Translations under genes and position numbers: made by a program
In this document: positions 39,411-47,510 of the stretch, piece after piece
Layout: every line of letters begins with the position of its first letter
How positions within the stretch are numbered: position 1 is the stretch's first letter
Notes under the pieces: generated by a model
Told to the model about the DNA's origin: nothing
The model's input: only the letters and a program-made list of their open reading frames with translations
Database searches by the model: none
NCBI GenBank assembly: GCA_963845895.1
Contig: CAWJTN010000001.1
Location: 930,001 to 994,000, forward strand
Direction: 5' to 3'
Length of the DNA: 64,000 bases
Source: CAWJTN01 sp963845895
GTDB lineage: Bacteria; Patescibacteriota; Microgenomatia; UBA1406; GWC2-37-13

Positions 39411-40493
39411 ATGATCGAGCTAAAAGATATAATCAAAACAGACAAAATTTTGAAGTTCTCTTCGGAAGATACCCTTTCCCATGCCCTCTCACGCATGCGG
39501 ACCTCACACGACGCAGGATTTGTCTTTGACGATCAGGGAAAATTTATTGGTATTGTAAATCCCTATTTCGATCTCATAAAATCCTCATTTCCGTCCAACG
39601 CTAAAGTTATACATTGTCTAAATCATCCACCTAAGATTAAAATAAATTATTCAACTTCAAAAGTAGCCGAACTATTTATCGAGTCTAAGATCCATTATTT
39701 ACCTGTATTTGATGATCAAGAAAAATTTTTGGGAATCATTTCCGCTAGAAGACTTTTAGCTTCCTATCAAAACTCGCCAATTTTCAATATCTCAATTAAA
39801 GAAATTCTAGACAAAAAAAACAAACCGATCATTACCGTTTATGAAGAAGACTCAATCAGTACTGCAGTAAATATTTTTAAAAAAACAAAAGTTTCCAAAC
39901 TAATAGTAATTGGAAAAGATTTTAAGTTAAAAGGAATACTAAGTCACTATGACTTGATATCTTACCTAATCGCTCCTAAAGACTCTCCTCATAGGGGAGA
40001 AAGAGAGGGAAATCATATAGGCTTTTATCATCTCAAAGTAAAGAATTTTGCAAAGACCTATGCTTTGACTTTATCCCTGTCAGATCGTGCCTCTCATGCT
40101 TTAAAACTTATACTAGACAAAAATATTGGAAGTGTAGTTATTGTTGATAAAGAAAGACATCCTTTGGGTATTATTACCACAAAAGATTTTTTGAAGCTCC
40201 TAATTAAAGAGGGAAACAACAAAAGAATCGATATTATTACCAAAAATCTTTCCCAACAAAGCCGCCAGATAGTGGGCGGCTTTTTTAATCATCTATCTTT
40301 TTTGGTAAAAAGAGAACCCGACGTTGCTAAGGCGAGATTATATGTGAAAGAAGAAAAACACGGTGGTTTATTTGAGGTAGCACTCTCTTTAATCCCTAAA
40401 AGGGGAGAGCCAAAAGTAATAAAACGTGAAGGAAAAAATCTTCTTGAAATTTTAAACCCAATCTCTCATATTATAAAAAATAAAAAAGATTGA
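39411..40493 (+). CDS. multi-CBS-domain protein with C-terminal extra domain
   Basis: The 360-residue protein contains about four CBS-like units (roughly residues 5-55, 65-118, 127-185, 210-272; each with DxxG-I/L-V/I-S/T patterns such as GKFIGIVN, EKFLGIISARR, FKLKGILSHYD, HPLGIITTKD). These normally bind adenine nucleotides. The last about 85 residues (VGGFFNHLSFL ... GGLFEVALSL) form a separate alpha/beta unit with some likeness to ribosome-hibernation folds. Two repeat patches (DSPHRGEREG and SLIPKRGEPK) and a terminator-like hairpin (40261-40286) lie within the coding sequence. It may replace the regulatory role missing from the CBS-less GuaB; that is inference. Confidence 0.75.
   Translation: MIELKDIIKTDKILKFSSEDTLSHALSRMRTSHDAGFVFDDQGKFIGIVNPYFDLIKSSFPSNAKVIHCLNHPPKIKINYSTSKVAELFIESKIHYLPVFDDQEKFLGIISARRLLASYQNSPIFNISIKEILDKKNKPIITVYEEDSISTAVNIFKKTKVSKLIVIGKDFKLKGILSHYDLISYLIAPKDSPHRGEREGNHIGFYHLKVKNFAKTYALTLSLSDRASHALKLILDKNIGSVVIVDKERHPLGIITTKDFLKLLIKEGNNKRIDIITKNLSQQSRQIVGGFFNHLSFLVKREPDVAKARLYVKEEKHGGLFEVALSLIPKRGEPKVIKREGKNLLEILNPISHIIKNKKD
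40261..40286 (+). terminator. terminator-like hairpin inside the CBS protein gene
   Basis: GCCGCC (40261-40266) pairs with GGCGGC (40275-40280) and six T follow at once. The form is that of an intrinsic terminator although it lies in the middle of the reading frame (encoding SRQIVGGFF). It could end part of the transcripts before the C-terminal domain. Confidence 0.5.
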
Positions 40494-40499
40494 GATCTT

Positions 40500-42044
40500 C
40501 TATTTAGTATATTTTAAATATAGGGAGCTAAAGACTTTTTGTCCATAATTATCAATATATTCAAAAAAAATTCCTTTAGGAAAACAGTTTTTAAATTTAT
40601 TAATCATAACTTGGTCGGTTGGATTGAAAATGAACAGTGTACTTTTATTTGAATGTGCTGATGGACAAGAAGTGATAAATTTATCACTTACTATGTTTTT
40701 TCTTCCAACTTTATTGTTTAAAACATAAAATATTCCTTTAGGTTCTGGTTGACCCCAATGTCCCCAACAACAGGAAGTAAGATGAACTTTCGTATCATTT
40801 GGTAAAGAATCAATATATTTTGCTATTATTTTTCCAAATGGAACATTTTTGTCAGGTAGTCCTGTTGGATAAATAACAAAATATTTATTTAGATTAAGAT
40901 ATGAAATTGAAAAAAAAAGTAGTAAAAAAAACTGAACAGTTATTTTTTTAAAGTAAGATTTTAATAGGCTATAGCAATAATAAAAACCCGAAGATACTAA
41001 AATTATTACAAAAGGAAATATAATAAATGTTCTAGCTATGTTTGGTACTTCTGCCTCAGGATGGGTAGGATAAATCGACGGAAGAGAAAGCAAAAAAAGC
41101 GAGATTAAAATAAATGAAAAATTCTTAATGTGTTCTTTTTTCAGCCAAAATAAAACTCCAAGTAAAAAAAACAAACCGCTTATTAAATCCAGATGAGGGC
41201 TTCCTGATACATTGTAGCGAAAAGTATTGTCTCCTTTGAAATAAAGCATTTTAAGATCAAGAAATGCATACTTTAAGGTCTTAAATAATATCTCACCTGC
41301 TGACAAATTCCTAATTTTGAATAATTTCTCACCGATGAAACCATTTGTAAACGTATCAATATTAGTTCTAACTAAAAATACAAACATAATAATTGATGGT
41401 AAAAACAAAAGAGGAATGATCATAATTTTTTTCCAGTTGTGTTTAAGTTGTTTTTCTATTAAGAAACCATAAAAGCAGATAATAATAAAAAATAGTGGCA
41501 ATATAAATGTAGCTGGATAAGTAAATAGCCCTATGGAGGAGAAGAGGATGCCAAAAATTAGATATTTCCAGGATTTCAATTTTATATATTTTAAAGAAAA
41601 ATAAACTGTAAGAGAAGAAAGAGACGGAACAATAATATTATAATTACCGATTCTTGCCCATACTATATACCAAAAAGAAACAGATGTTATAGTCATTGAG
41701 ACAAAACCAATTTTAAGAGAAGAAGATATTTCTTTAGCAAGTAAAAATATTGCAATAATACCAAAGTAGCCGATTATTATAGAGGCAACTTTGTAACTTA
41801 AATAACTCTGTCCCAAAAGTTTTATTAAAGGACTTATTATATAAGGATAAGCTGGTCCTCCTGATGTTTCAAAATAATGAGGCCATTGAAAAGATAATAT
41901 TTTAGATACATAGTCACCAACTATTGAGATATCTCCAAACCATTCTCCCGGAATTTCGTTTATTTTGTATAAAGTTACGGTAAAATATATTATTGAAATA
42001 AGTAGAAAATATATTATGTATTTATAGAAAGTTTTTACCTTCAT
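40500..42044 (-). CDS. GT39/PMT-like membrane glycosyltransferase
   Basis: From the ATG at 42044 the product is 514 residues with about eleven membrane helices, the GT-C fold of protein-mannosyl or lipid-A sugar transferases. The first outer loop has INEIPGEWFGDISIVGDY with acidic residues suited to catalysis, followed by the family-like pattern GGPAYPYIISPLIKLLG. The C-terminal 130 residues form a soluble outer domain with a Cys pair (LTSCCWGHWG) and a further Cys. A longer form could start at 42107 but would run inside the divergent gene. The two divergent ATGs overlap in one CATG. Confidence 0.75.
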   Translation of the reverse strand: MKVKTFYKYIIYFLLISIIYFTVTLYKINEIPGEWFGDISIVGDYVSKILSFQWPHYFETSGGPAYPYIISPLIKLLGQSYLSYKVASIIIGYFGIIAIFLLAKEISSSLKIGFVSMTITSVSFWYIVWARIGNYNIIVPSLSSLTVYFSLKYIKLKSWKYLIFGILFSSIGLFTYPATFILPLFFIIICFYGFLIEKQLKHNWKKIMIIPLLFLPSIIMFVFLVRTNIDTFTNGFIGEKLFKIRNLSAGEILFKTLKYAFLDLKMLYFKGDNTFRYNVSGSPHLDLISGLFFLLGVLFWLKKEHIKNFSFILISLFLLSLPSIYPTHPEAEVPNIARTFIIFPFVIILVSSGFYYCYSLLKSYFKKITVQFFLLLFFSISYLNLNKYFVIYPTGLPDKNVPFGKIIAKYIDSLPNDTKVHLTSCCWGHWGQPEPKGIFYVLNNKVGRKNIVSDKFITSCPSAHSNKSTLFIFNPTDQVMINKFKNCFPKGIFFEYIDNYGQKVFSSLYLKYTK

Positions 42045-43860
42045 GAAAATAATCAAAAAATTAAGTTTTATTATAGTTGTTTTATTATCAATTTTCTTTC
42101 GCTTCAATAATTTAAACTGGGATTCGAATACACATCTTCACCCTGATGAAAGATTTCTGACAATGGTTGGAAATGCGATGAAAATTCCTACTAGCTTTTC
42201 AGAATATTTAAACCCAAAGGCATCAACTTTAAATCCTGCCAATGTCGGTTTTAAGTTTTATGTTTATGGTGTTCTTCCGCTGACTTTGAATAAAATATTA
42301 GCAGTTAATTTAGGAAACGACAACTATAATGCTTTTACTATTCAGGGGCGTTTCCTTTCAGCTCTGGCGGATTTGTTGGTTGTTGTTTTGGTTTATAAGG
42401 CCGCAGAATTATTGATAAATAAAAAGATTTCAAATTTCAAATTTCAAATTTCAAATTTTCCTTTATGGGCTGCTTTTTTTTATGCCATCTCCGTGTTTCC
42501 AATTCAACTCTCTCATTTCTTTGCCGTTGACACATTTTTAAATTTTTTTATGTTGGCCTCATTTTATTGTTCTCTAAGATATTATTATGCTCCGAGTAAA
42601 ATCGAGAGGCAAAATAAGGAAAGTTCTCGATCCTCCTTCGCAAAAGCTACGGAGGACAAGCAAGCTCGAACGATAACTTGGTTATTTTTATCTTCAGTAT
42701 TTTTTGGTCTTGCTTTGGCTTGCAAAATCACTGCTGTTTTTATATTGCCCCTAAATTTGTTTTTCCTTGCCCTTGCTGTTATGCCGAACCTGTTTCGGCA
42801 TCCCATTAATTTAATAAAGATCCTGAAACTAGTTCAGGATGACAAAGGAAAATTTCTTTTATATTTCATTTTTTATCTTTTAATTTCCTACTTTACTCTT
42901 CGTCTTGCAGATCCTTATATATTTCAGAGTAGCAACTTTTTTGATCCTACTCCAAACAAAATATTTGTAGAGAATTTACTACAACAGGAGACTTTTTCCA
43001 GCCCGTCAGCGGTATATTATCCTCCAGCCATCCAATGGTTTAGTAAAAAGCCATTTTTCTTTGCCACTCAGAATATAGTTTTTTTTGGCTTTGGTTTAGT
43101 CAGCTTTATATTTTTTATTATTGGGTTTATTTTATCCTTAAAGTTAAAAAAGGTTGAGATATACATTATTATTCTTTGGTTGATTACTTTTTTTGTATAT
43201 CAATCTACCAGATTTAGTCCGTCGATGAGATATTTCATTTTTATCTATCCGTTTTTGGCTATTTTTGCCGGGATTGGGATGCAATCCCTACTTAACTTCG
43301 TTAGCAATGGCAAATTCTTAGGATTAATCTTGATTATTATTCTTCTCATCTGGCCTCTGATGTTTTCGTCAATCTATTTAAACAAAAATTCTAGAGTTGC
43401 GGCATCGGAGTGGATTTATAAAAATCTACCCAACGGTTCATTTATTCTTTCCGAACATTGGGATGACGGCTTGCCATTACCTTTGGAAAACAACTATAAT
43501 AAACAGTTTACAGGCGCACAACTGCCAGTTTTTGCTGAAGACACGCCGGAAAAATGGCAGCAAATGAATGAACTTTTTAAAAAAGGCGATTATTATATCC
43601 TTTCTTCAAATAGGGGATGGGGGAGTATAACCATTGTTCCTAAGATGTATCCAAAAATGAGCAAGTTTTACAAAGATCTTTTTGCTGAAAAATTGGATTA
43701 TAAAAAAATTGCCGAATTTACGTCTTATCCTTCAACCTGTTATTTGTTACATCTTTTCTGTTTTACCTTTAATGATCAATGGGCCGAGGAAGCTTTTACA
43801 GTCTATGATCATCCCGCGGTTACTATTTTTAAAAAACAGCAGTGGAATGGATATTATTAG
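42043..43860 (+). CDS. GT39/PMT-like membrane glycosyltransferase with three in-frame repeat inserts
   Basis: This 605-residue, multi-helix membrane protein is of the GT-C fold. The first outer loop holds NTHLHPDERFLTMVG, an H/D-E pair typical of PMT/ArnT-like enzymes that use polyprenyl-phosphate sugars. Three separate repeat elements lie in frame. The first is KISNFKFQISNF (42424-42460) from AAATTTC repeats. The second is SSRSSFAKATEDKQART (about 42619-42675). The third is VMPNLFRHPINLIKILKLVQDD (about 42778-42843). Each falls in a loop between helices, so the fold may tolerate them. It starts at the CATG shared with the divergent gene and converges on the methyltransferase gene with a 4-nt overlap. 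Confidence 0.78.
   Translation: MKIIKKLSFIIVVLLSIFFRFNNLNWDSNTHLHPDERFLTMVGNAMKIPTSFSEYLNPKASTLNPANVGFKFYVYGVLPLTLNKILAVNLGNDNYNAFTIQGRFLSALADLLVVVLVYKAAELLINKKISNFKFQISNFPLWAAFFYAISVFPIQLSHFFAVDTFLNFFMLASFYCSLRYYYAPSKIERQNKESSRSSFAKATEDKQARTITWLFLSSVFFGLALACKITAVFILPLNLFFLALAVMPNLFRHPINLIKILKLVQDDKGKFLLYFIFYLLISYFTLRLADPYIFQSSNFFDPTPNKIFVENLLQQETFSSPSAVYYPPAIQWFSKKPFFFATQNIVFFGFGLVSFIFFIIGFILSLKLKKVEIYIIILWLITFFVYQSTRFSPSMRYFIFIYPFLAIFAGIGMQSLLNFVSNGKFLGLILIIILLIWPLMFSSIYLNKNSRVAASEWIYKNLPNGSFILSEHWDDGLPLPLENNYNKQFTGAQLPVFAEDTPEKWQQMNELFKKGDYYILSSNRGWGSITIVPKMYPKMSKFYKDLFAEKLDYKKIAEFTSYPSTCYLLHLFCFTFNDQWAEEAFTVYDHPAVTIFKKQQWNGYY
42427..42460. repeat. in-frame AAATTTC tandem repeat
   Basis: Four near-perfect copies of an eight-base AAATTTCA-type unit encode SNFKFQISNF between two hydrophobic segments of the GT-C protein. 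Confidence 0.7.
42622..42676. repeat. nested palindromic element
   Basis: AGTTCTCGA (42622-42630) and CAAGCTCGAACGATAA (42661-42676) are the two halves of the sequence that is continuous in cysS at 4917-4941. Here they are split by exactly 30 nt, TCCTCCTTCGCAAAAGC to GGAGGACAAG (42631-42660), itself a palindrome. The frame is preserved. Confidence 0.82.
42781..42840. repeat. double palindrome MPNLFRHP/LKLVQD element
   Basis: ATGCCGAA-CCTG-TTTCGGCAT (42781-42801) and ATCCTGAA-ACTAG-TTCAGGAT (42820-42840) stand 18 nt apart and are both read in frame within the GT-C gene. Confidence 0.75.
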
Positions 43861-44681
43861 TCTTTTTTGACAACTAAAGCAAAATTTACAAAAGTGTTTG
43901 TTTTAAGTCTTGAATCCAAAATGTTAGATGGTAGGTCAAAAATGTAGGAAAAAAATTGCGTTATTTTTTTATCTTCATAATTGAAACGATTAAATTCCTT
44001 AACACCGAAGAGTTCTATAATATTTTTACCGATGCCATAAAGAATAAAATGAGAAAACGGCCAGCACCAATGTAATGTTTGTTCAAGCGATACGATTTTT
44101 AAATTACACTCCATAGTTATTTTTCTTATTTCTTTTTCTTCATATAATCTTTCGTGATCCGCCCAGATACCGGCAAGCCACCAGATATTTTTGTTGACGT
44201 GGGTATGAAACAGCCTCATAAGTATCCAGTTTAACGGGTCCCAGGAAAAAGGAAAATTTTTACTGGGGACGGTAAGTAGAAGTGTTCCTTCCTTTTTTAA
44301 AACTCTTTTTAGTTCATTTAAGGCCTTTTTGTCGTTACTAAGATGTTCTAGAACTTCAGAGCAAATTACACAATCAAAATAATTATCAGGGAAAGGTAGG
44401 GAATAGATGTTAGCTTTTTGGATTTTAAATTTTGAACCGCGACAATTCCGCTTAGCTGTTTTTAAATATTTATCAACAATATCGACACCATGAATTTCTT
44501 CTATAAAGTTAAAGTGGCCGAGAGCTTTAAGATAAAATCCTCTTCCACAGCCAGCATCAAGGACCCTTTGAGGTTTTTCTTTTTCAACTGAATAAAATAT
44601 AAATTTTGCTCTTTTAGCAAAAGCAGGATCAATCTCATTTCTCAATAAAATTTCTAATTTTTTCTGCATTTTTCTTTGCAT
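43857..44681 (-). CDS. SAM-dependent methyltransferase (class I)
   Basis: The 274-residue protein has a Methyltransf_11-like core. Motif I is VLDAGCGRGFYLKAL (about residues 40-54), an acidic loop follows at IHGVDIVDKY, and the post-motif reads FDCVICSEVLEHLSNDKKALNELKRVL with LLLTVPS. After that comes a longer region with WADHERLYEEKEIRK. Such proteins often methylate sugars, lipids or quinones. The gene starts within the end of the GT1 gene (47-nt overlap from ATG 44681; ATG 44669 is the alternative), so it is translationally coupled to it and may modify the same glycan. Confidence 0.85.
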   Translation of the reverse strand: MQRKMQKKLEILLRNEIDPAFAKRAKFIFYSVEKEKPQRVLDAGCGRGFYLKALGHFNFIEEIHGVDIVDKYLKTAKRNCRGSKFKIQKANIYSLPFPDNYFDCVICSEVLEHLSNDKKALNELKRVLKKEGTLLLTVPSKNFPFSWDPLNWILMRLFHTHVNKNIWWLAGIWADHERLYEEKEIRKITMECNLKIVSLEQTLHWCWPFSHFILYGIGKNIIELFGVKEFNRFNYEDKKITQFFSYIFDLPSNILDSRLKTNTFVNFALVVKKD

Positions 44682-45768
44682 CTAAAATTTCTAAAACCTT
44701 CTGATAATTATTTTTAATTTTATTTCCCTCTTTAACTAATTCAAGAATTTTAGAAGCTAGATCAGACGGATTTTCTTTCTCAAACACTAAACCAAAACCT
44801 GTTTTTTTGACTAAATATCTCGCTCCTGGAATATCCGAGACCACAGCTGGTTTACCTGACAGCATCGCTTCGGCTTGAAATAGTGGGAAACAATCGGATC
44901 GGGAAGGAATTAAGACATAGTCGATTGTATTATAAAAATAATTGATGTCTTTATCGTCAAGTAACCCGGTCATTGTAATATTATTTTGGATTTTATTATA
45001 TAAGGGTTTTATTTTTTCAAAAAAATCTTCATAAGCAATTTTTATTTCTCCTGCAAAAACAAAGTGAGCATTAGAGAGTTTTTCCGTTACAAGAGGAACT
45101 GCTTTAAATAAAATATCAAATCCTTTTTCTTCAACAAAACGCCCCCCAAATCCAAATAGGATTTTATTTTGTTTTCTAAGTTCTATAAGTTGGGGTAATA
45201 ACTTTATATTTGGGTTGCGGTTTAGAAAAATAGGGAGGATTGGAGTGAATTTTGAGATAAAAGGTTTTAATACTCTTGAATTTTTAGCATAATCTTTTGT
45301 GTACGATGAGACTTTATTGCTAAGATAGAAAGAAATAATCGTTGAAAGGTCAAATATTCTTTCGATCAAGCAATTTGAAGGTCCATTTGGGAGCACCAGA
45401 TCGCCTTGATGAAAAATCAGAAGTTTTCTATTATAAATTTTTGTGATTATTGAGATTGGAAGGATGTTGGCACAGGGTGAATTAATAAGTATAACGTCAA
45501 ATTGACCTACAATCCGGAAAAACTTCAGTACAAGACTTGGTGAGTATTTAACTCTGCTGAATGAGAAAAGAAATGGTTCACGAATTATAGTTACTTTTTT
45601 ATTCTTCTCATACGATTTTAATTTCCCGCTGTAATTTACGGTTAAAACGGTAAAATTTATTCTTTCTTGCAATATTTTTGTAAGATTGAAAATTGATTTT
45701 GAAATTCCGGTCCAGTGGGGATAGAAATAATCACTGACAACAAGTACCTTAGTTTTTTTTTGACTCAT
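44635..45768 (-). CDS. GT1 (GT-B) family glycosyltransferase
   Basis: This is a 377-residue glycosyltransferase of the GT-B fold. The N-terminal Rossmann half begins KVLVVSDYFYPHWTGISKSI (glycine-rich acceptor side). The C-terminal half has LFGFGGRFVEEKGFDILFKA, TGLLDDKDINYFY, and the donor-binding PSRSDCFPLFQAEAMLSGKPAVVSD with the conserved EX7E-like Glu residues. The donor is probably a UDP- or GDP-sugar and the acceptor an envelope glycolipid. It overlaps the HAD gene upstream by 4 nt and the methyltransferase downstream, forming a three-gene unit. Confidence 0.9.
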   Translation of the reverse strand: MSQKKTKVLVVSDYFYPHWTGISKSIFNLTKILQERINFTVLTVNYSGKLKSYEKNKKVTIIREPFLFSFSRVKYSPSLVLKFFRIVGQFDVILINSPCANILPISIITKIYNRKLLIFHQGDLVLPNGPSNCLIERIFDLSTIISFYLSNKVSSYTKDYAKNSRVLKPFISKFTPILPIFLNRNPNIKLLPQLIELRKQNKILFGFGGRFVEEKGFDILFKAVPLVTEKLSNAHFVFAGEIKIAYEDFFEKIKPLYNKIQNNITMTGLLDDKDINYFYNTIDYVLIPSRSDCFPLFQAEAMLSGKPAVVSDIPGARYLVKKTGFGLVFEKENPSDLASKILELVKEGNKIKNNYQKVLEILDAKKNAEKIRNFIEK

Positions 45769-46343
45769 TGTTTTTTGATTGTTTTTGCGACCTCAACCAA
45801 ATTGGGAAACTTAAATTTATAGGGAATTCTTTTATCAAAAAAATTAAAGACCCAAAATATCTTACATTTTTCATTTGTCATTTGTGATTGGTCATTTAAA
45901 TATTTGACTATATCCCAATTATCCTCAATAAAAATATCCAGTTTTAATTTTTTTATCATTTTTTCTTTATATTTGTGGGGCTGTTCATCGGCGCTGTTAT
46001 AGTAAAATCCTGTAAAATATTTTTCTGCTTCAATTTTTTTTAGCCATTTAAAAAAATCTTCCTTTAAAGAGTCATATCTTCCAGATATGATGTAGGCTTT
46101 GATTTTTCTATTATTTGTAAGCCTTTTAATTTCTTCATAACCCGATGCGACCATAAAGCTTGACTTATGAAGAAAAAGCCAAATTATCTTTTGTAATCTG
46201 TTTTTTGGCAGGTGAAAAATATTTTTTTCCTTAGGAATAAACATTCTTTTAAAAAAAACAATGATTGGTCTAAAGATGCGTGCTGGATTGTATAGAAGGA
46301 CTCCGTCAAGGTCAAAACCTACCCGCAGTGGTTGTTTTTTCAT
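45765..46343 (-). CDS. HAD-like hydrolase
   Basis: The 192-residue protein starts RVGFDLDGVLLYNPARIF (motif I DLDG), has AYIISGRYDS as motif II and DIFIEDNWDIVKYL as motif IV, all of the HAD fold. A helical cap lies between. Near the C-terminus NDQSQMTNEKCKIF is encoded by an in-frame AATGACCAATCACAAATG-type repeat (about 45866-45900), just after motif IV. It is the first gene of a unit with a GT1 and a methyltransferase. A sugar-phosphate phosphatase role in glycan supply is possible but unproven. Confidence 0.75.
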   Translation of the reverse strand: MKKQPLRVGFDLDGVLLYNPARIFRPIIVFFKRMFIPKEKNIFHLPKNRLQKIIWLFLHKSSFMVASGYEEIKRLTNNRKIKAYIISGRYDSLKEDFFKWLKKIEAEKYFTGFYYNSADEQPHKYKEKMIKKLKLDIFIEDNWDIVKYLNDQSQMTNEKCKIFWVFNFFDKRIPYKFKFPNLVEVAKTIKKQ

Positions 46344-46366
46344 GCTTGGTAAATTATACTAAATGA

Positions 46367-47224
46367 ATGCTTCCCGTACTTTTAGATTTGGGATTCATAA
46401 AAATTTACACTTTCGGGATATTTTTAGTTCTTGCCTTTTTTTGGGCCTGTTTTTTGCTCTGGAAAAATATAAGGCTTACTTCCTATAGCGAAGAGGATAT
46501 ATTCGATGGGCTTTTCCTATCGGTTTTCGGAGCTCTTTTTTTTGGCAGATTAATTTACGTAGTTTTGAATTTCGATCACTTCGGTTTTGATTTATTAAAA
46601 TTTATATTGATCAACGGATATCCAGGATTATCTCTCTACGGATCTTTATTGGGCGGTTTTTTGACTTTATACCTTTTTACTCTCATTAAAAAGATTAAAT
46701 TCAATGAGATTATTGATTATTTTATCAGTCCTATATTCTTGGCTTTGGTTTTTGGTAAGATGGGAGCTTTTTTTTCTGGGTCCGAAGTTGGAACCAAAAC
46801 TAAAATGGTATTATCGATTAGATACATAGGCTACGACAGCTTTAGGCATCTGACAGCCTTTTATGAAGCATTAATCTTTACTTTTGCAGCTTACATATCA
46901 TATATACTTCTATTTGAAATAAGAAAGGAAAAATACAGCAAAGGTTTCCTTTTATTTTTTTTCTTATGGTTTCTGGGATTAACTTATTTTCTATTTGACA
47001 AATACAAAGTCAACCATATATACTTGCAGGGTCAAAGTTTTAACGCTATAGTTTCTTTAGTATTACTCTTGACAATGTCTCTTTACTTTTTATATTATTT
47101 TAGGAGTTCAATTAAATTATATGGCAAAGCAGCTTACAAAAAAATTAACGAGACAGTTGGCGGTTGGTTTACGAGACGAAATGAAAAAACTTCAAAAACA
47201 GATAGAAGAGTTGAAAAAAAGTGA
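46367..47224 (+). CDS. lgt: prolipoprotein diacylglyceryl transferase-like protein
   Basis: Lgt attaches diacylglycerol from phosphatidylglycerol to the lipobox Cys of lipoproteins. The 285-residue protein has about seven helices, the start FIKIYTFGIFLVLAFF, FFGRLIYVVLNFD (family GARLxYV), GLSLYGSLLGGFL, and YEALIFTF with the conserved Glu. The strongest family signature, HGGL/GRxGNFxN, is degenerate here (FGKMGAFFSGSEVG), with Lys where Arg is usual, so activity is likely but less certain. A lipoprotein substrate is encoded at 11718. Its last 104 nt overlap the DksA-like gene in another frame. Confidence 0.75.
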   Translation: MLPVLLDLGFIKIYTFGIFLVLAFFWACFLLWKNIRLTSYSEEDIFDGLFLSVFGALFFGRLIYVVLNFDHFGFDLLKFILINGYPGLSLYGSLLGGFLTLYLFTLIKKIKFNEIIDYFISPIFLALVFGKMGAFFSGSEVGTKTKMVLSIRYIGYDSFRHLTAFYEALIFTFAAYISYILLFEIRKEKYSKGFLLFFFLWFLGLTYFLFDKYKVNHIYLQGQSFNAIVSLVLLLTMSLYFLYYFRSSIKLYGKAAYKKINETVGGWFTRRNEKTSKTDRRVEKK

Positions 47225-47486
47225 TCCTTTCCAGGATCCTGATCATGCAGTCGATAATGCTGCGGTTGACACAGATGTTCGAGAGCAGGTTGGGCACGAC
47301 ACGATTGAGGCCGAGGTTAAAGCGTTACAGAAAAGACTCGATGATATCCATTTAGCTCTACTAAAGATGGCAAAAGGCAAATATGGAGTTTGTGAACGGT
47401 GCGGAAAACCAATTCCTCTTGCTCGTCTAAAGATTCTCCCCCAGGCTAGTTACGACGTCGACTGCGAACAGAAACTGAGGAAATGA
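47121..47486 (+). CDS. DksA/TraR-type zinc-finger protein
   Basis: The 121-residue protein has a coiled-coil N-terminus (about 20-90) and a C-terminal DksA/TraR zinc finger (VCERCGKPIPLARLKILPQASYDVDC). Only three of the four usual Cys ligands are present; the third position reads Asp in YDVDC, where YCVDC is the norm. DksA-type proteins reach into the RNA polymerase secondary channel. The ATG at 47121 overlaps lgt by 104 nt, an unusual length. An internal ATG at 47181 would still overlap and would remove the first 20 residues. Confidence 0.8.
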   Translation: MAKQLTKKLTRQLAVGLRDEMKKLQKQIEELKKSDPFQDPDHAVDNAAVDTDVREQVGHDTIEAEVKALQKRLDDIHLALLKMAKGKYGVCERCGKPIPLARLKILPQASYDVDCEQKLRK

Positions 47487-47510
47487 CTGACATAGTGATA
47501 TACTGATAAT

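Noticed and set aside
40500..42107. Longer form of the minus-strand GT39-like protein starting at 42107
   Set aside because: The extra 21 residues are basic and not family-like and would place the start 60 nt inside the divergent gene; the ATG at 42044 directly precedes the normal start region.
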